Numbered from the stretch's first letter, positions 29,784 through 45,197 are shown. The stretch: DNA of 64,000 nt from Pararobbsia alpina (GCF_902859895.1 NZ_CADIKM010000007.1:124001-188000); one strand, 5' to 3'. Notes: generated by a model from the letters alone, not told the origin. Numbers and translations are program-made.

Positions 29784-32036
29784 TTAGTCCTGCGTCGCTG
29801 GGTCGGCCGCTGCCTGGGGTGTCGCTGCTGCGCCGAATCCGCCAACCAGCAGACTTAGCGGATTTCGTGCCCGATACAGCACGACGCTGTGCGCGCCGAC
29901 GGTCGCGGACGACTCGCGCGGTTCGCCGTCGGGTTCCGCGCTGTCGAGTAACGGCTCCCATTCGAGTGGGGGAGCGGGCAAGGTGATCGTCACCGCCTCG
30001 CTGCGGCTGTTGAACACCAGCAGGAGCACCTCGATGCCTTCGCTGTCGCGATCGCTCTGCGCTGCCTCGCTTGCGAAACCCGCACGCCGGCAGACAAGCA
30101 CTTGCTCGCTCGGGTCTTCCCAATGTTCGGGGGTCGGCCGCTGGCCATCGATGTCGAACCAATCAATATCGCGTACGCCGGGAAGAATTTCCCGATCGCC
30201 GTACAGAAAGCGCGGCTCGCGCAGCAGGTAGTGTTCGCGCCGCAGCCGGGTCAGGCGCGCGACATAGTGTGTGAGCGCGACACCCTCGGGGCGGCTCGCC
30301 GCGCGCCAGTCGAGCCACGACACTGCGTTGTCCTGACAGTAGGCGTTGTTGTTGCCGGACTGGCTGCGGCCGAATTCGTCGCCCGCGAGCAGCATCGGCG
30401 TGCCGAGCGAAAGAAAGGGCGTCGCGATCAGCGCGCGTACCAGGCGCGCGCGCAAGGCGAGGACGTCGGGATCGTCGGTCGCTCCCTCCACGCCACAGTT
30501 GAAGCTGCAGTTCTCGTTGTGACCGTCGCGGTTATCCTCGCCGTTGTCTTCGTTGTGCTTGTCGTTATAGGCGACCACGTCGGCAAGCGTAAAACCGTCG
30601 TGCGCGGCGACGAAGTTCACGGTGGACCATGGACGCCGGTGGCAGTGGTTGAACAACTCTGCTGAACCGGTCAGGCGGCTCGCCAGATCGGGCCGCTGGC
30701 CCGAATCACCGCGCCAGTAGCGCCGCACGCCGTCGCGGAAGCGGTCGTTCCACTCCCCCCAGCCGGGCGGATGCCGGCCGACCTGGTAGCCGCCGGGACC
30801 GATATCCCAAGGCTCCGAGATCAGCTTGAGGCAGTTGAGTATCGGGTCCTGGCGGATCGCGTCGAAGAAGCCCGCGCCCGGATCGAAGCCGTGGTGCTCG
30901 CGGCCGAGCGTGGCGCCGAGATCGAAACGGAAGCCGTCGACGTTGTACGAGATTGCCCAGTGGCGCAGCGAGTCCATGATCATCTGGAGCACGCGCGGAT
31001 GAGCGGCGTTGATCGTGTTGCCGCAGCCCGTATCGTTGATCTGGTGGCGCTCGTCGCCTTCGACGAGCCGGTAGTAGCTCGTATTGTCGAGGCCGCGCCA
31101 CGACAGTGTCGGCCCGAGTTCATCGGCTTCGCACGTATGGTTATAGACGACGTCGAGCAACACCTCGATGCCGGCCGCATGGAGCCTGCGGATGGCGACA
31201 CGCAGTTCGTTCGTCCCACCGCCCGACAGATAGCCGGTTTCGGGCGCGAAGAACGACAAGGTGTTGTAGCCCCAGTAATTGCGCAGGCCGCGCGCGAGCA
31301 GAAAGCGGTCGTGAACGAATGCGTGGATCGGCATCAGTTCGAGCGTCGTCACGCCGAGGCGCTGCAGGTGCTCGATGAAGGCCGGGGCGCCGAGCGCGGC
31401 GAAGGTGCCGCGCTCGGGCGGGCGCACATCGTCGCGCAATATCGAGAGCCCGCGCACGTGTGCCTCGTAGATGACGGTGTCGGCCCAAGGCACGTTCGGA
31501 CGACGGTCGAGCGACCAGTCGAACGATTCGGCCGTCACGATCGATTTGGGCACCGCGGGCGCCGAGTCGCGCCGATCCATCGAGAGATCGACGCGGTTCG
31601 ACTGGCGGCGATAGCCGAACAGGCTGTCCGACCAGTGCACGGGTCCGGAAAGCTGGCGCGCATAGGGGTCGACGAGCAGCTTGTGCGGGTTGAAACGCAT
31701 GCCGCGCTGCGGGTGGTATGCGCCATGCGCGCGAAAGCCGTAGCGCAGGCCCGGCTGCGCGCCGGGCAGATAGCCGTGCCAGACCTCATCGGTGCATTCG
31801 GGCAGGGTGAGGCAGGCGACTTGCTTGCGCCCGGACACGTCGAATACACAGAGCTCGATGCGCTCGGCATTGGCCGAAAACACGGCGAAATTCACGCCCA
31901 GGCCATCCCAGCTTGCGCCGAGCGGAAAAGGGGAGCCCGTGAGCAGCCGGTCAGCGAAAGGCTGGTGGCTTCTGCCAGCTCGGGTCGAGGCTCCGGCGGA
32001 TTGCCGCGCATTCGCGGCAGGGTCGACGTCACTCAT
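29784..32036 (-). CDS. glgX: Glycogen debranching enzyme (isoamylase type)
   Basis: Hydrolyses alpha-1,6 branches of partly degraded glucan to give linear maltodextrins for TreY. The 750-residue GH13 protein has a CBM48-like N-terminus (PFPLGASWDGLGVNFAVFS), the nucleophile Asp372 (YNVDGFRFDLGATLG), the acid/base Glu408 (LISEPWDIGPGGYQVG) and FVAAHDGFTLADVV. The DNRDGHNENCSFNCGVEG segment is characteristic of GlgX/TreX. It starts 28 bases after glgB and ends four bases before treZ. The C-terminal 40 residues are Ala-rich and not conserved. Confidence 0.95.
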   Translation of the reverse strand: MSDVDPAANARQSAGASTRAGRSHQPFADRLLTGSPFPLGASWDGLGVNFAVFSANAERIELCVFDVSGRKQVACLTLPECTDEVWHGYLPGAQPGLRYGFRAHGAYHPQRGMRFNPHKLLVDPYARQLSGPVHWSDSLFGYRRQSNRVDLSMDRRDSAPAVPKSIVTAESFDWSLDRRPNVPWADTVIYEAHVRGLSILRDDVRPPERGTFAALGAPAFIEHLQRLGVTTLELMPIHAFVHDRFLLARGLRNYWGYNTLSFFAPETGYLSGGGTNELRVAIRRLHAAGIEVLLDVVYNHTCEADELGPTLSWRGLDNTSYYRLVEGDERHQINDTGCGNTINAAHPRVLQMIMDSLRHWAISYNVDGFRFDLGATLGREHHGFDPGAGFFDAIRQDPILNCLKLISEPWDIGPGGYQVGRHPPGWGEWNDRFRDGVRRYWRGDSGQRPDLASRLTGSAELFNHCHRRPWSTVNFVAAHDGFTLADVVAYNDKHNEDNGEDNRDGHNENCSFNCGVEGATDDPDVLALRARLVRALIATPFLSLGTPMLLAGDEFGRSQSGNNNAYCQDNAVSWLDWRAASRPEGVALTHYVARLTRLRREHYLLREPRFLYGDREILPGVRDIDWFDIDGQRPTPEHWEDPSEQVLVCRRAGFASEAAQSDRDSEGIEVLLLVFNSRSEAVTITLPAPPLEWEPLLDSAEPDGEPRESSATVGAHSVVLYRARNPLSLLVGGFGAAATPQAAADPATQD

Positions 32037-32064
32037 TGGGCATCACTCGGTCCAGACGTATAGC

Positions 32065-34318
32065 CTACTCCGCAATCAGCACGATGGTGGCCAGCGGCGG
32101 CAGGGCGATCGAGGCAGAATGCGGTTTGCCATGCGCGGGCACGTCGTCCGCATAGATCATTCCGCTATTGCCGACGTTCGAGCCGCCATAGACACCGGCG
32201 TCCGTGTTCATCGCTTCGATCCATCGGCCGCCGCGCGGCAGGCCGAGCCGGTAGCGTTCGCGCGGCACCGGCGTGAAATTGCAGATCGCCACCGCGATGC
32301 GGCCGTGCGCGTCGTAGCGCGCATAGGCGAACACGCTGTTGGCGCTGTCGTCGCCGATGAGCCACTCGAAACCGCCGGGCTCCGCATCGCGCGAATGCAG
32401 GGCCGTCTCGTTCTGATAGAGCCGGTTCAGGTCGCGCACGACTTTCTGCACCCCTCCATGCATCGGGTCGTCGAGCAGATGCCAATGCGGCGACTCGTCG
32501 TGGTTGAATTCGGCGAGCTGGCCAAACTCCCCGCCCATGAACAGCAGCTTCTTGCCCGGATGGGTCCACATGAACCCGAGATAGGCGCGCAGGTTCGCAA
32601 AACGCTGCCAGCGGTCGCCGGGCATCTTGCCGAGCAGGGAGCCCTTGCCGTAGACGACCTCGTCGTGCGAGAGCGGCAGCACGAAACGTTCGGAATACGC
32701 ATAGATCATTCCGAACGTCATCTGGTGATGATGATAGCGCCGGTGGATCGGGTCCTGCTCCATGTACGCCAGCGTGTCGTGCATCCAGCCCATGTTCCAC
32801 TTGTAGTCGAAACCGAGGCCGCCGTCCGCGACCTTCGCGGTAACGCCGGGCCACGCCGTCGATTCCTCGGCAACGGTGATCGCGCCGGGCACGTGATGCG
32901 CGACCTCCGCATTGAGCTTGCGCAGGAAGGCGATCGCCTCGAGATTCTCGCGGCCGCCGTACACATTGGGCACCCACTCGCCCGCCTCGCGGCTGTAGTC
33001 GCGATACAGCATCGACGCGACGGCATCGACGCGCAGGCCGTCGACGTGATAGTTCGCGAGCCAGCCGAGCGCCGAGGCGTGCAGGAACGCGGCAACCTCG
33101 TTGCGGCCGAGGTTGTAGATCATCGTGTTCCAGTCCTTGTGGAAACCTTCGCGCGGGTCCGCGTGCTCATAGAGAGGCGTGCCGTCGAACTGGATGAGGC
33201 CGTGCGCATCGTTCGGGAAGTGCGCCGGCACCCAGTCGATCAGCACGCCGAGACCTTCGCGGTGCGCGCGATCGACAAAGCGTGCGAACGATTCTGGTGG
33301 CCCGAAGCGCGCCGATGGCGCGAACAGCGAGAGCGGCTGATAACCCCACGAGCCGCCGAATGGAAATTCGGCAATCGGCATGAATTCGACATGCGTGAAG
33401 CCCATGCCCTTCGCATAGGGCACCAGGCGGTCCGCGAGTTCGTCCCAGTTCAGGCCGCGCCGGCCATCCTCGGCGACGCGCAGCCATGATTCGGCATGCA
33501 CCTCGTAGATCGACATGGGCCGGTCGGCCTGCTGCCGTTCGCCGCGCCGGCTCATCCATTCTTCATCGCCCCATGTGAAGGGGGTATTGTCGGCGACCAC
33601 CGACCCCGTCGCGGGCGGCCGTTCCGTCTGCCGGGCACAGGGATCTGCCTTGAGCGGCAGCACGCCGCCACCAGGAGCGACGATCTCGTACTTGTACCGC
33701 GCACCGGGGCCGAGCCGCGGCACGAAAAATTCCCAGACGCCGGCCGAATGCCGCAGGCGCATCACGTGGCGGCGCCCGTCCCAGCTGTTGAAGTCGCCGA
33801 CCACCGAAACACGCTTTGCGTTCGGCGCCCAGACCGCGAAACGCACGCCGGGCACGCCGTCGACTTCCATATAGCGCGAGCCCAGGCATTCGAGCACGGC
33901 CGCCGGATCGCTCGAGGCGAGACGGTGCAGCCATTCGTCGGACAGCAGCGAGCCAAATGAATAGGGATCCTCGGTTCGTTGAATCGTACCCGACCAGTCG
34001 ATCTCGAGCAGGTAGGCGCGCGGATCGGGAAGCCCCGTCTGGACACCGGCGAACAGGCCGTCGGGGTGGATGCGTTCGAGCGTGCCGAGCGGCTTCTGGC
34101 TGCCGTCGCGCGCAAGCAGATGCACGGCGCTCGCATGCGGCAGCATCACGCGGATCATGGTCGTGGAAGGACCTGCTGATCTGCCTCCGGAGGCATCCCC
34201 CGAGGCACCGGCCGGATCACCGACGCCATGCGGGCCGAGGAGGGCGAAGGGGTCGCCGTGCCGCGCATGCACCAGTGCTTCGACGTCGGCCGCGTCCAGT
34301 CCGGCAAACGGATGATGC

Positions 34319-34326
<8 letters not shown>
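32065..34326 (-). CDS. glgB: 1,4-alpha-glucan branching enzyme
   Basis: Cuts alpha-1,4 chains and reattaches them as alpha-1,6 branches. The 753-residue GH13 protein has a branching-enzyme N-terminal module, a CBM48 ([22 protein letters not shown]) and a barrel with catalytic Asp434 ([16 protein letters not shown]) and Glu487 (AEESTAWPG). The 53-residue spacing equals that of E. coli GlgB (405 and 458). I chose the ATG at 34326, where the protein begins [11 protein letters not shown]; it follows a good GGAGGG and overlaps the treS stop by eight bases. It branches the linear polymer made by GlgE or GlgA. Confidence 0.97.
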
Positions 34327-37716
<3,390 letters not shown>

Positions 37717-37720
<4 letters not shown>

Positions 37721-40700
37721 GACCTTGAGTCCTCCGCACGGCCGGCCCAGCCGGGCGGCCGGATTCTCCAGATGGCGAACGGCATCGCATGCGGATCGAG
37801 ACGGATCTGCTGATACTTGCCTGTCCAGTTGAAATGCGTGCCGGACATCTGGTCCTCGACATTGAGCGTTGCATCGTCCGGCAGGCCGAAGCGCCAGAGC
37901 GGTAGCTCGACATGGGCTTCCTGGACGGCGTGCGGATCGAGCGTGATGGCGATCACGAGCACATTGTCGCGGCTATGGGTCGCCTTCTCAAAAAACAGGA
38001 TCTGCTCATTGTCGGCCGGCAGGAACTGAAGACCATGATAGGTGTGCAGGGCCGGGTTGACACGCCGGATCCGGTTCAGCGAGGTGATCTCGTGGATGAT
38101 GTTGCCCGGCCGATGCCAGTCCCACTGGCGCAACTGGTATTTCTCGGAATCGAGATATTCCTCACTATGGGGCAGCGCGGCCGCTTCGCAAAGCTCGAAG
38201 CCGCTATAGACGCCCCATAGTCCGGAGAACGTCGCCGCGAGCGCTGCCCGGATCACGAAGCCCGGCCGTCCCGAGCGCTGCAGGAAGCGCGGATTGATAT
38301 CCGGGGTGTTCACGAAGAAGTTCGGACGGAAAAAGTCCTTGACCTCGGTGGTCGTGAGCTCGGTCATGTAGTCGACGAAATCCTTCTTGGTTTCGCGCCA
38401 CGTGAAGTAGCTGTAGGACTGCGAAAACCCGACCTTTGCGAGCCGGTACATCAGGCGCGGCCGCGTGAATGCTTCGGACAGGAAGATCACGTCCGGCTCG
38501 CGGCTGCGGATGTCGTCGATGACCCATTCCCAGAAGGGCAGCGGTTTCGTGTGCGGGTTGTCGACGCGGAAGATCCGGACGCCGGCGTCGATCCAGAACG
38601 ACAGGACGTCGCGCAGCGCCAGCCAGAGTGCCGGCACCGCATCGACCGCGTAGAAGTCGGGGTTGACGATGTCCTGATATTTCTTCGGAGGATTCTCCGC
38701 GTAACGTAACGTGCCGTCGGGGCGCCAGGCGAACCAGCTCGGGTGTTCCTTGAGCCAGGGATGATCGGGCGCGCACTGGATCGCGAAGTCGAGCGCGAGT
38801 TCGAGGCCATGGGCACGCGCGGCCTCGAGCAGGGACTTGAAATCGTCGAAGCTGCCGAGTTCGGGGTGCAGGGCACTATGGCCCCCTTCCTCCGCGCCGA
38901 TCGCGTAGGGGCTGCCGACGTCGCCCGGCAGGGCCTTGAGCGTGTTGTTCTTGCCCTTGCGGTTGACGCGCCCGATCGGGTGGATCGGCGGAAAATAGAG
39001 TACGTCGAAGCCCATGTCGCGGATCGCGGGCAGGCGGTCGATCACGTCGATAAAGGTGCCGTGCCGGTTCGGGTCGTTCGACATCGAGCGGGGAAACAAC
39101 TCATACCAGCTTGCGAAACGGGCGGCCGAACGTTCGGTTTCGACGCGCAGGATCTTCGGATGCCGTACGACGAAGGGCCGCAGTCGTGAAGCCGCGAGCG
39201 CATGAGCCGTCGAGGCGGCGAAGGTCAGTTCCTTGCGGCGTGCGGGGTTGGCCTTGTCGAAGTTCGACGCGAGCGTCCTGAGTTCCTGGACCAGCAGTTT
39301 GTCGGCCCGGTCCGAGTTCGCCGCGTATTCGACCGCCTCGTGGATCAGCACGCGCGCTTCCTCGAGTTCGACGTCGATCGGCTGCTCGGCATGCAGCTTT
39401 TTCTCCGCATGTTCGATCAGCGTCGCGTAAGCGTCACGCCAGGCTTCGATGGTGAACTCGAAGCGCCCCAGCCGCACCAGCGGGACCCGTGCGACCCAGT
39501 GATCGTTGCCCGTGAATTCGAGTGGCGTCTCCTGCCATTCGGTCTGGTCGGCTGCACGCCAGAGGACGACGCCGGCGAGCGTGTCATGGCCGTCCATGAA
39601 AATATCGGCCGAGACGCGCAGCCGGTCGCCGACCACCCGCTTGACGGCGAAGCGGCCATCGTCGACCGCGGGCTGCACGTGTTCGATGATCACACGCGGC
39701 GCAGCGGTGGCTTCGAGCACGCGCTTGCGTTCGGCCGTCTTCGCGCCGCGCTTGACGGCGGGGGCGCTGATGATGGGGGCGTCGCGCTTGCCGAGGAAGG
39801 CGCGGACCTCGGCGGGCGCGAGCATGAACCACGGCAGGTGCGGCGGCGCTTCGGCAGCGGGTTCGTCGATCGGCACATAACGGGTGAAGCCGCTCGGCAC
39901 GTCGACGAGGAAACGGTCGGGCGTCGCCGTCGCGGACTGGGCGAGGTCGGCGTTGATCGTGACCAGCACAGCCTGCGCCGCGGTCCGCGTATCGGGCTCG
40001 GTCGAGCGCAGCAGGGCGGCGACATCGGTGCCGGGGCCGCTCAGCGCGGCCAGTTCGCCACAGGTATGCAGCGCAGGAGTGTTCTGCTGCCGCGTGTTGG
40101 CCTGCACGATGTGCTCCGACAGATCGAAGCGCGGCTGCTGGCCGAGGTGCTCCTGGCGCGTCGCGGCGGAACCCGAGGTCGGCATGGGCAGCGCAGCACC
40201 GGCTTCGAAGCCGAGCGGCATCAGGATGCCGGTGCCGAGCGCGATGCAACTGTCGTAGGCACGGCGATATGCGCGTTCGACCAGTATCGGGTCCCCGCCC
40301 GGAAAATCATGGCAAAGGCGCGGGCCGAGCGGCTCTTCGGGAAAGGCGATCGGCGGCGCGATTCGCGCGAGCGTCGCATATTCCTCGATGAGCCAGGCCG
40401 AGCGGTAGTCCCACCAGCGCAGCGACGAGAACACGGCGCTGAAGCCGCCGTCGGCAAGCGATGCAACTTCGTCGCGCGACAGGCCGGGGGTCCAGGCGAG
40501 GGTGCGCACGTCCGGATGGCGCTCGCGTATCGTGCCCGCGAGGCGGCGCCAGACGTGGGTCGGCACACCGTGGGGGGCAAGGCAGCGGAAGCCGCCGATG
40601 CCGGCATCGGCAAGCGTCATCAACAGGGCCGACCACCATTCTGTCAAATGCCCCGCCGCATCCGGGTTGGCGAAGTTCGCGAACGCGATTTCCGATTCGC

Positions 40701-41091
40701 TCGGTGCGCGCCTCGGGTCGAGCCTTGCCTGTGCCGTATCGAAGGGATGAAACCAGTGGCTGTGCTTGTGGTACAGCTCGCCGTCCGCGGCGATCGCCTC
40801 GAGCATGAGGTCGAGCAGGAGCGTCAGGCCGCGTTCATGGGCGAGCCCGGCGAGCTCGGCGAGCACATCGAGCGAAGCCCGTTCGGTTTCGAAGACTGGG
40901 TGCACCTGCTTATGATCGGCGCTTACCAGGATATTGCCTGCGCGACCGGGGCGGAACGGGGGGGCGCTCAAAACATGATCGAATCCAAGCGCCGCAGCCC
41001 GGTCCAGCCAGGCGGGCCAGGCGGACACGGGGCCAATCAACAAGGGGTTCAGATAAGCAATACGCGGAGCAAAGGCCGGGTTGATTTCCAT
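37717..41091 (-). CDS. glgE: Maltose-1-phosphate maltosyltransferase with extra N-terminal module
   Basis: Polymerises maltose units from alpha-maltose 1-phosphate into alpha-1,4-glucan. Residues from about 430 match a normal GlgE: an N-terminal sandwich beginning VIIEHVQPAVDDGRFAVKR, then the GH13_3 barrel with nucleophile Asp844 (VRIFRVDNPHTKPLPFWEW), acid/base Glu873 (FLSEAFTRP) and Asp931 (NTPDINPRF). The Asp-to-Glu spacing of 29 equals that of Streptomyces GlgE. At 1124 residues it is about 425 longer than that enzyme. The extra N-terminal part looks like a second GH13 barrel (HVLSAPPFRPG, GLTLLLDLMLEAI, ADAGIGGFRCLAPHGVP), but the nucleophile position is Leu171 and no acid/base glutamate follows in RTLAWTPG. 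No clear Shine-Dalgarno precedes ATG 41091. Confidence 0.94.
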
Positions 41092-41124
41092 CAGTCATCG
41101 ATTCCAGATTGCAGGGAGCGGCCT

Positions 41125-41147
41125 GTGCCCGCGCGAAAGCGCGGCAC
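41125..41147 (-). other. GNRA-type hairpin in the glgA-glgE gap
   Basis: CCGCGC (41129-41134) and GCGCGG (41139-41144) pair around GAAA; GTG/CAC (41125-41127, 41145-41147 region) extends the stem across a bulged C. No T-run follows on the minus strand. In the only sizeable gap of the operon (41092-41260, 169 bases) it may stabilise or process the mRNA between glgA and glgE. Confidence 0.4.
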
Positions 41148-41260
41148 GGCGGCCCGCCCGCCGATTGGTTCGGGGTCGCGGACGACACAAATGACAAGTC
41201 AGGAAGCAAGACACGGACCGTGCCTCGCAAAAATCCGCCCGCGGCGGTCTCAACCACAGC

Positions 41261-42910
41261 TTAGGCGCTTTGCGCGAATACCACCTCAGCGTTTTCCGCC
41301 GTGGCTGCGCGGTGCGCCGCGGGAAGCGGCGAAAGATGGGGAGCGGTAGCGTGGGAGACGCGCGCGCGGACCGTACGCGAGGGCTTCGCACCGGTCAATT
41401 CGGCATAGACCGAGGCATATTTCGCTACTGCGCTCTCCCAGCCGTGATCGCCTCGCATTGCATTCTTCTGCAGTTCGCGCCACAAGGCGGGACGCAGGAA
41501 TGCCTCGAGGCCGCGCGTGACGGCGGCGGCCATCGCGTAGCAGCTCTCGCCGTCGAACAGGAAGCCGGTCGGCGCCGGCGTCAGGCGTGACAGTGTCAGG
41601 CCGAGCGTGCGCACCGGGGAGGAATGGATCAGCGTGGGATTGATCGCGTCACCTGGGTCGCGGCAGTCGACGATCGTGTCGGCGAGGCCGCCGACACGCG
41701 AGGCGACCGGGATCGTGCCATAGCGCATCGCATAGATCTGCGTGAGACCGCAGGGCTCGAAGCGGCTGCCGTGCAGCAGCATGTCGGCGCCGGCATGGAG
41801 CATGTGTGCGCGGCGCTCGTCGAAGCCGATGAACAGGCCCACCCGATCGGGCCAGGTCTGGGCCACGCGGCGCAGTGAGGCCTCGATGCCGTGATCGCCC
41901 TGGCCGAGGATCGCGACCTGCAGGCGCCGGTGGCGCGCGAGCAGCATCGGGATCGCCTCGATCGCGACATCGGCCATTTTTTGAGTGGTGAGGCGGCTGC
42001 CCATCGCGAGCACCGGAGCGAATGGATCGGTGGGCAGCCCGAATAGCTGTTGGAGGTCACACTTGCAGTTGTGTTTGCCATGCAGGTTATCGAGCGAATA
42101 GTTCGCGCCGATCATCGGATCGCGGGCCGGGTCCCACATCACCATGTCGATGCCGTTGGTGATGCCCGAGAGCTTGTGACGGTTGGCCGCGAGCACGCCC
42201 TCCATTCGGTGGCCGAAGTGCTCGGTGAGGATTTCGCGCGCGTAAGTGTCGCTGACGGTGGTGACCTTGTCGGCGAACTGGATGCCGGCCTTCATGAAAC
42301 TCAGCTCGCCGTAAAACTCGATGCCGTCGATGCCGAGCACTTCGTCGGGAATGCCAAGCTGGGCCGACAGGGCTATCGGGTAGTTGCCCTGGAAGGCGAG
42401 GTTGTGGATCGTGAAGACACTCTTCGCCTGCGTCGCGCCTGCATGGCGTGCCTGAACGAGCAACATCGGCACCAACCCCGCATGCCAGTCATGGGCATGC
42501 ACCACATCCGGCCGCGCGATTCCGCGCAGGCCACGGGCGATGCGCACCGCGGCGTGGGAAAGCGCCGCGAAGCGCAGCGCATTGTCCGCATAATCATTGC
42601 CGTTCTCGTCCTGGTAGAAACCGGAACGCGCATAGAGCGCATCTTGCTGGAGCAAGAGCACTGGCACGTCCGAATCGGGCATGCGTGCGCGGTGGATCGC
42701 GGCGTCGCCGCCCGGCAGCCCGGCCACCCTACAAACCTTCGTGACGCCCTTGGCACGGGCGAAAGCGCACGGATAGCCGGGCATCAGGATGGTGGTTTCG
42801 ACACCGGTTTCGCGCGCCGCGGCTGCATAGGCGCTCACCATGTCCGCAAGGCCTCCGGTCTTCGCAAGGGGCATCGCTTCGGAGGTAACCAACAGGACGC
42901 GAATTGACAA
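41261..42910 (-). CDS. glgA: Glycogen synthase (GT5 family)
   Basis: Transfers glucose from a nucleotide sugar (ADP-glucose in the characterised bacterial family) to the end of an alpha-1,4-glucan. The 549-residue protein has LLVTSEAMPLAKTGGLADMVSA with the substrate-binding lysine, VHAHDWHAGLVPML, and the C-terminal GSRFEPCGLTQIYAMRYGTIPV. I choose the TTG at 42910: GGAG lies six bases before it and it gives LSIRVLLVTSEAMPL, the family start. An upstream GTG at 42961 is in frame but unsupported. The last 45 residues are an Ala-rich tail. It is the first gene of the operon; no glgC (ADP-glucose pyrophosphorylase) is in the window. Confidence 0.92.
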   Translation of the reverse strand: MSIRVLLVTSEAMPLAKTGGLADMVSAYAAAARETGVETTILMPGYPCAFARAKGVTKVCRVAGLPGGDAAIHRARMPDSDVPVLLLQQDALYARSGFYQDENGNDYADNALRFAALSHAAVRIARGLRGIARPDVVHAHDWHAGLVPMLLVQARHAGATQAKSVFTIHNLAFQGNYPIALSAQLGIPDEVLGIDGIEFYGELSFMKAGIQFADKVTTVSDTYAREILTEHFGHRMEGVLAANRHKLSGITNGIDMVMWDPARDPMIGANYSLDNLHGKHNCKCDLQQLFGLPTDPFAPVLAMGSRLTTQKMADVAIEAIPMLLARHRRLQVAILGQGDHGIEASLRRVAQTWPDRVGLFIGFDERRAHMLHAGADMLLHGSRFEPCGLTQIYAMRYGTIPVASRVGGLADTIVDCRDPGDAINPTLIHSSPVRTLGLTLSRLTPAPTGFLFDGESCYAMAAAVTRGLEAFLRPALWRELQKNAMRGDHGWESAVAKYASVYAELTGAKPSRTVRARVSHATAPHLSPLPAAHRAATAENAEVVFAQSA

Positions 42911-43144
42911 GATAGGCTCCAGGCAGGTTCTCGACGTCGCGCGAGCCGCGCAGGACGGCACGCGGGTGGTCGGGTCATCGACATGGGAAGGAATGCAAGC
43001 AGATTTTTTAGCAAGCTGCGTGCCATTTGCCTGACATCAGCGCTCGAACGCGCGAAGGGCGACGCGTGGAAGGGAGCGCTTAGTGCAGGTCAATAACAAA
43101 TTCCTTACATCAAACCAGCATGGAGGGCTGCGATGACTCTTCTG

Positions 43145-43177
43145 TGTAAAAAGGGGCTTCGGTAACAACTTTTTACA
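43145..43177. promoter_or_regulatory. 9-bp inverted repeat upstream of glgA, operator candidate
   Basis: TGTAAAAAG (43145-43153) and CTTTTTACA (43169-43177) are perfect reverse complements separated by 15 bases, so half-site centres are 24 bases apart. It lies about 235 bases before the glgA start in the AT-rich patch. It could be a regulator site or, read as RNA, a stem with an A/U tail. Confidence 0.45.
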
Positions 43178-43250
43178 TAGGGGCGCGGGACGACCCTTGA
43201 GCCGCGCAGGTTCGTTGCAGCGTGCGCAGGGCGATGCACCCTTGCCCCGT

Positions 43251-43274
43251 TAGAAAGCCCGATCGCCGTTCGGG
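43251..43274 (-). terminator. Weak terminator candidate after the DUF1345 gene
   Basis: On the minus strand AACCCGA and TCGGG(c)TT can pair around a 7-base loop and are followed by TTTCT. The stem is short and has a bulge, so confidence is low. Confidence 0.3.
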
Positions 43275-43288
43275 TTCCAGGCTTGACT

Positions 43289-44405
<1,117 letters not shown>

Positions 44406-45197
44406 GTGAAAAGAGCGGTGCAGTATCGGACTGTCAGGCGGTTGCCGGCCAATCGCAGCGGGCGCGATTTTGTGCTCGGCGACCTGCATGGGCATACGAC
44501 TGCGCTGCGCTACCTGTTGTGGCAGGTGGCGTTCGATGTGCGTGACGACCGGCTGCTCTCGGTCGGTGATCTCGTCGATCGCGGCGACTATTCGGAGCAA
44601 GCCCTCGGCCTGCTCGATCGGCCGTGGTTTCACGCGGTGCGGGGCAACCACGAAGACATGCTGATCGCGGTCGCCGACGGGCTGCTCGATTTCGAGCAGT
44701 GGGCGAAGGTCGGCGGCGAATGGGCACGCAAGCTGCCGCTCGAGCTGCTCGCATCGTATGCTGGGCGGCTGCGCGAATTGCCGCTTGCATTGATGGTCGG
44801 AGCGCCGGGTGAAGGCTTCAATCTCGTGCATGCCGAGTTCTTTGGCGACGATGCCGCGCTCGGTACCGGGTATTTCAGCGAGCATGTGCGCGAGCGCATG
44901 CTTTGGGGGCGGCAACTAATCGGCGGGACCGCGCGGGCTTCGCCGGACACGCTACACCGTGGACTGTCTCCGACGTATTGCGGCCACACGCCTGTGGAGC
45001 GCGTGCAGAGGATCGGGGCACAGGTGTTTGTCGACACCGGCGTCTTCACGCGGACCGGGCGGCTGACGATGGTCGAGCCCGCGACGGGCGCGAGTCATTC
45101 CGTGTCGGCCGCCGACGCGGCCATGGCAGGGGCGGCAAACTGGCCCTGGCCCGGCGAAACCGAGCACGAGTCCGGACCGCTTGGCGTCACGCGCTAA
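44406..45197 (+). CDS. Metallophosphoesterase, Ser/Thr protein phosphatase-like
   Basis: A 263-residue calcineurin-fold phosphoesterase close to E. coli PrpA/PrpB. The metal-binding motifs are complete: GDLHGH (Asp26, His28), GDLVDRG (Asp55) and RGNHEDM (Asn81, His82), with a later HAE and CGHTP supplying histidines. Natural substrates could be phosphoproteins or dinucleoside polyphosphates; the sequence does not decide. I chose the GTG at 44406 since GAGGAAA precedes it and the conserved domain begins 20 residues later. The frame is open from 44244, but the extra 54 residues are not family-like. The C-terminal 30 residues are non-conserved. Confidence 0.85.
   Translation: MKRAVQYRTVRRLPANRSGRDFVLGDLHGHTTALRYLLWQVAFDVRDDRLLSVGDLVDRGDYSEQALGLLDRPWFHAVRGNHEDMLIAVADGLLDFEQWAKVGGEWARKLPLELLASYAGRLRELPLALMVGAPGEGFNLVHAEFFGDDAALGTGYFSEHVRERMLWGRQLIGGTARASPDTLHRGLSPTYCGHTPVERVQRIGAQVFVDTGVFTRTGRLTMVEPATGASHSVSAADAAMAGAANWPWPGETEHESGPLGVTR

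Larger units (their letters stand above)
42911..43288. other. Upstream region of the glg/tre operon
   Basis: About 380 gene-free bases between the DUF1345 stop and glgA. The part from 43081 to 43180 is clearly AT-richer than the operon and should hold its promoter. I find no -35/-10 pair with good spacing on the minus strand, but there are three TTACA/TGTAA words (43105-43109, 43145-43149, 43173-43177), two of them in a long inverted repeat. Confidence 0.55.
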
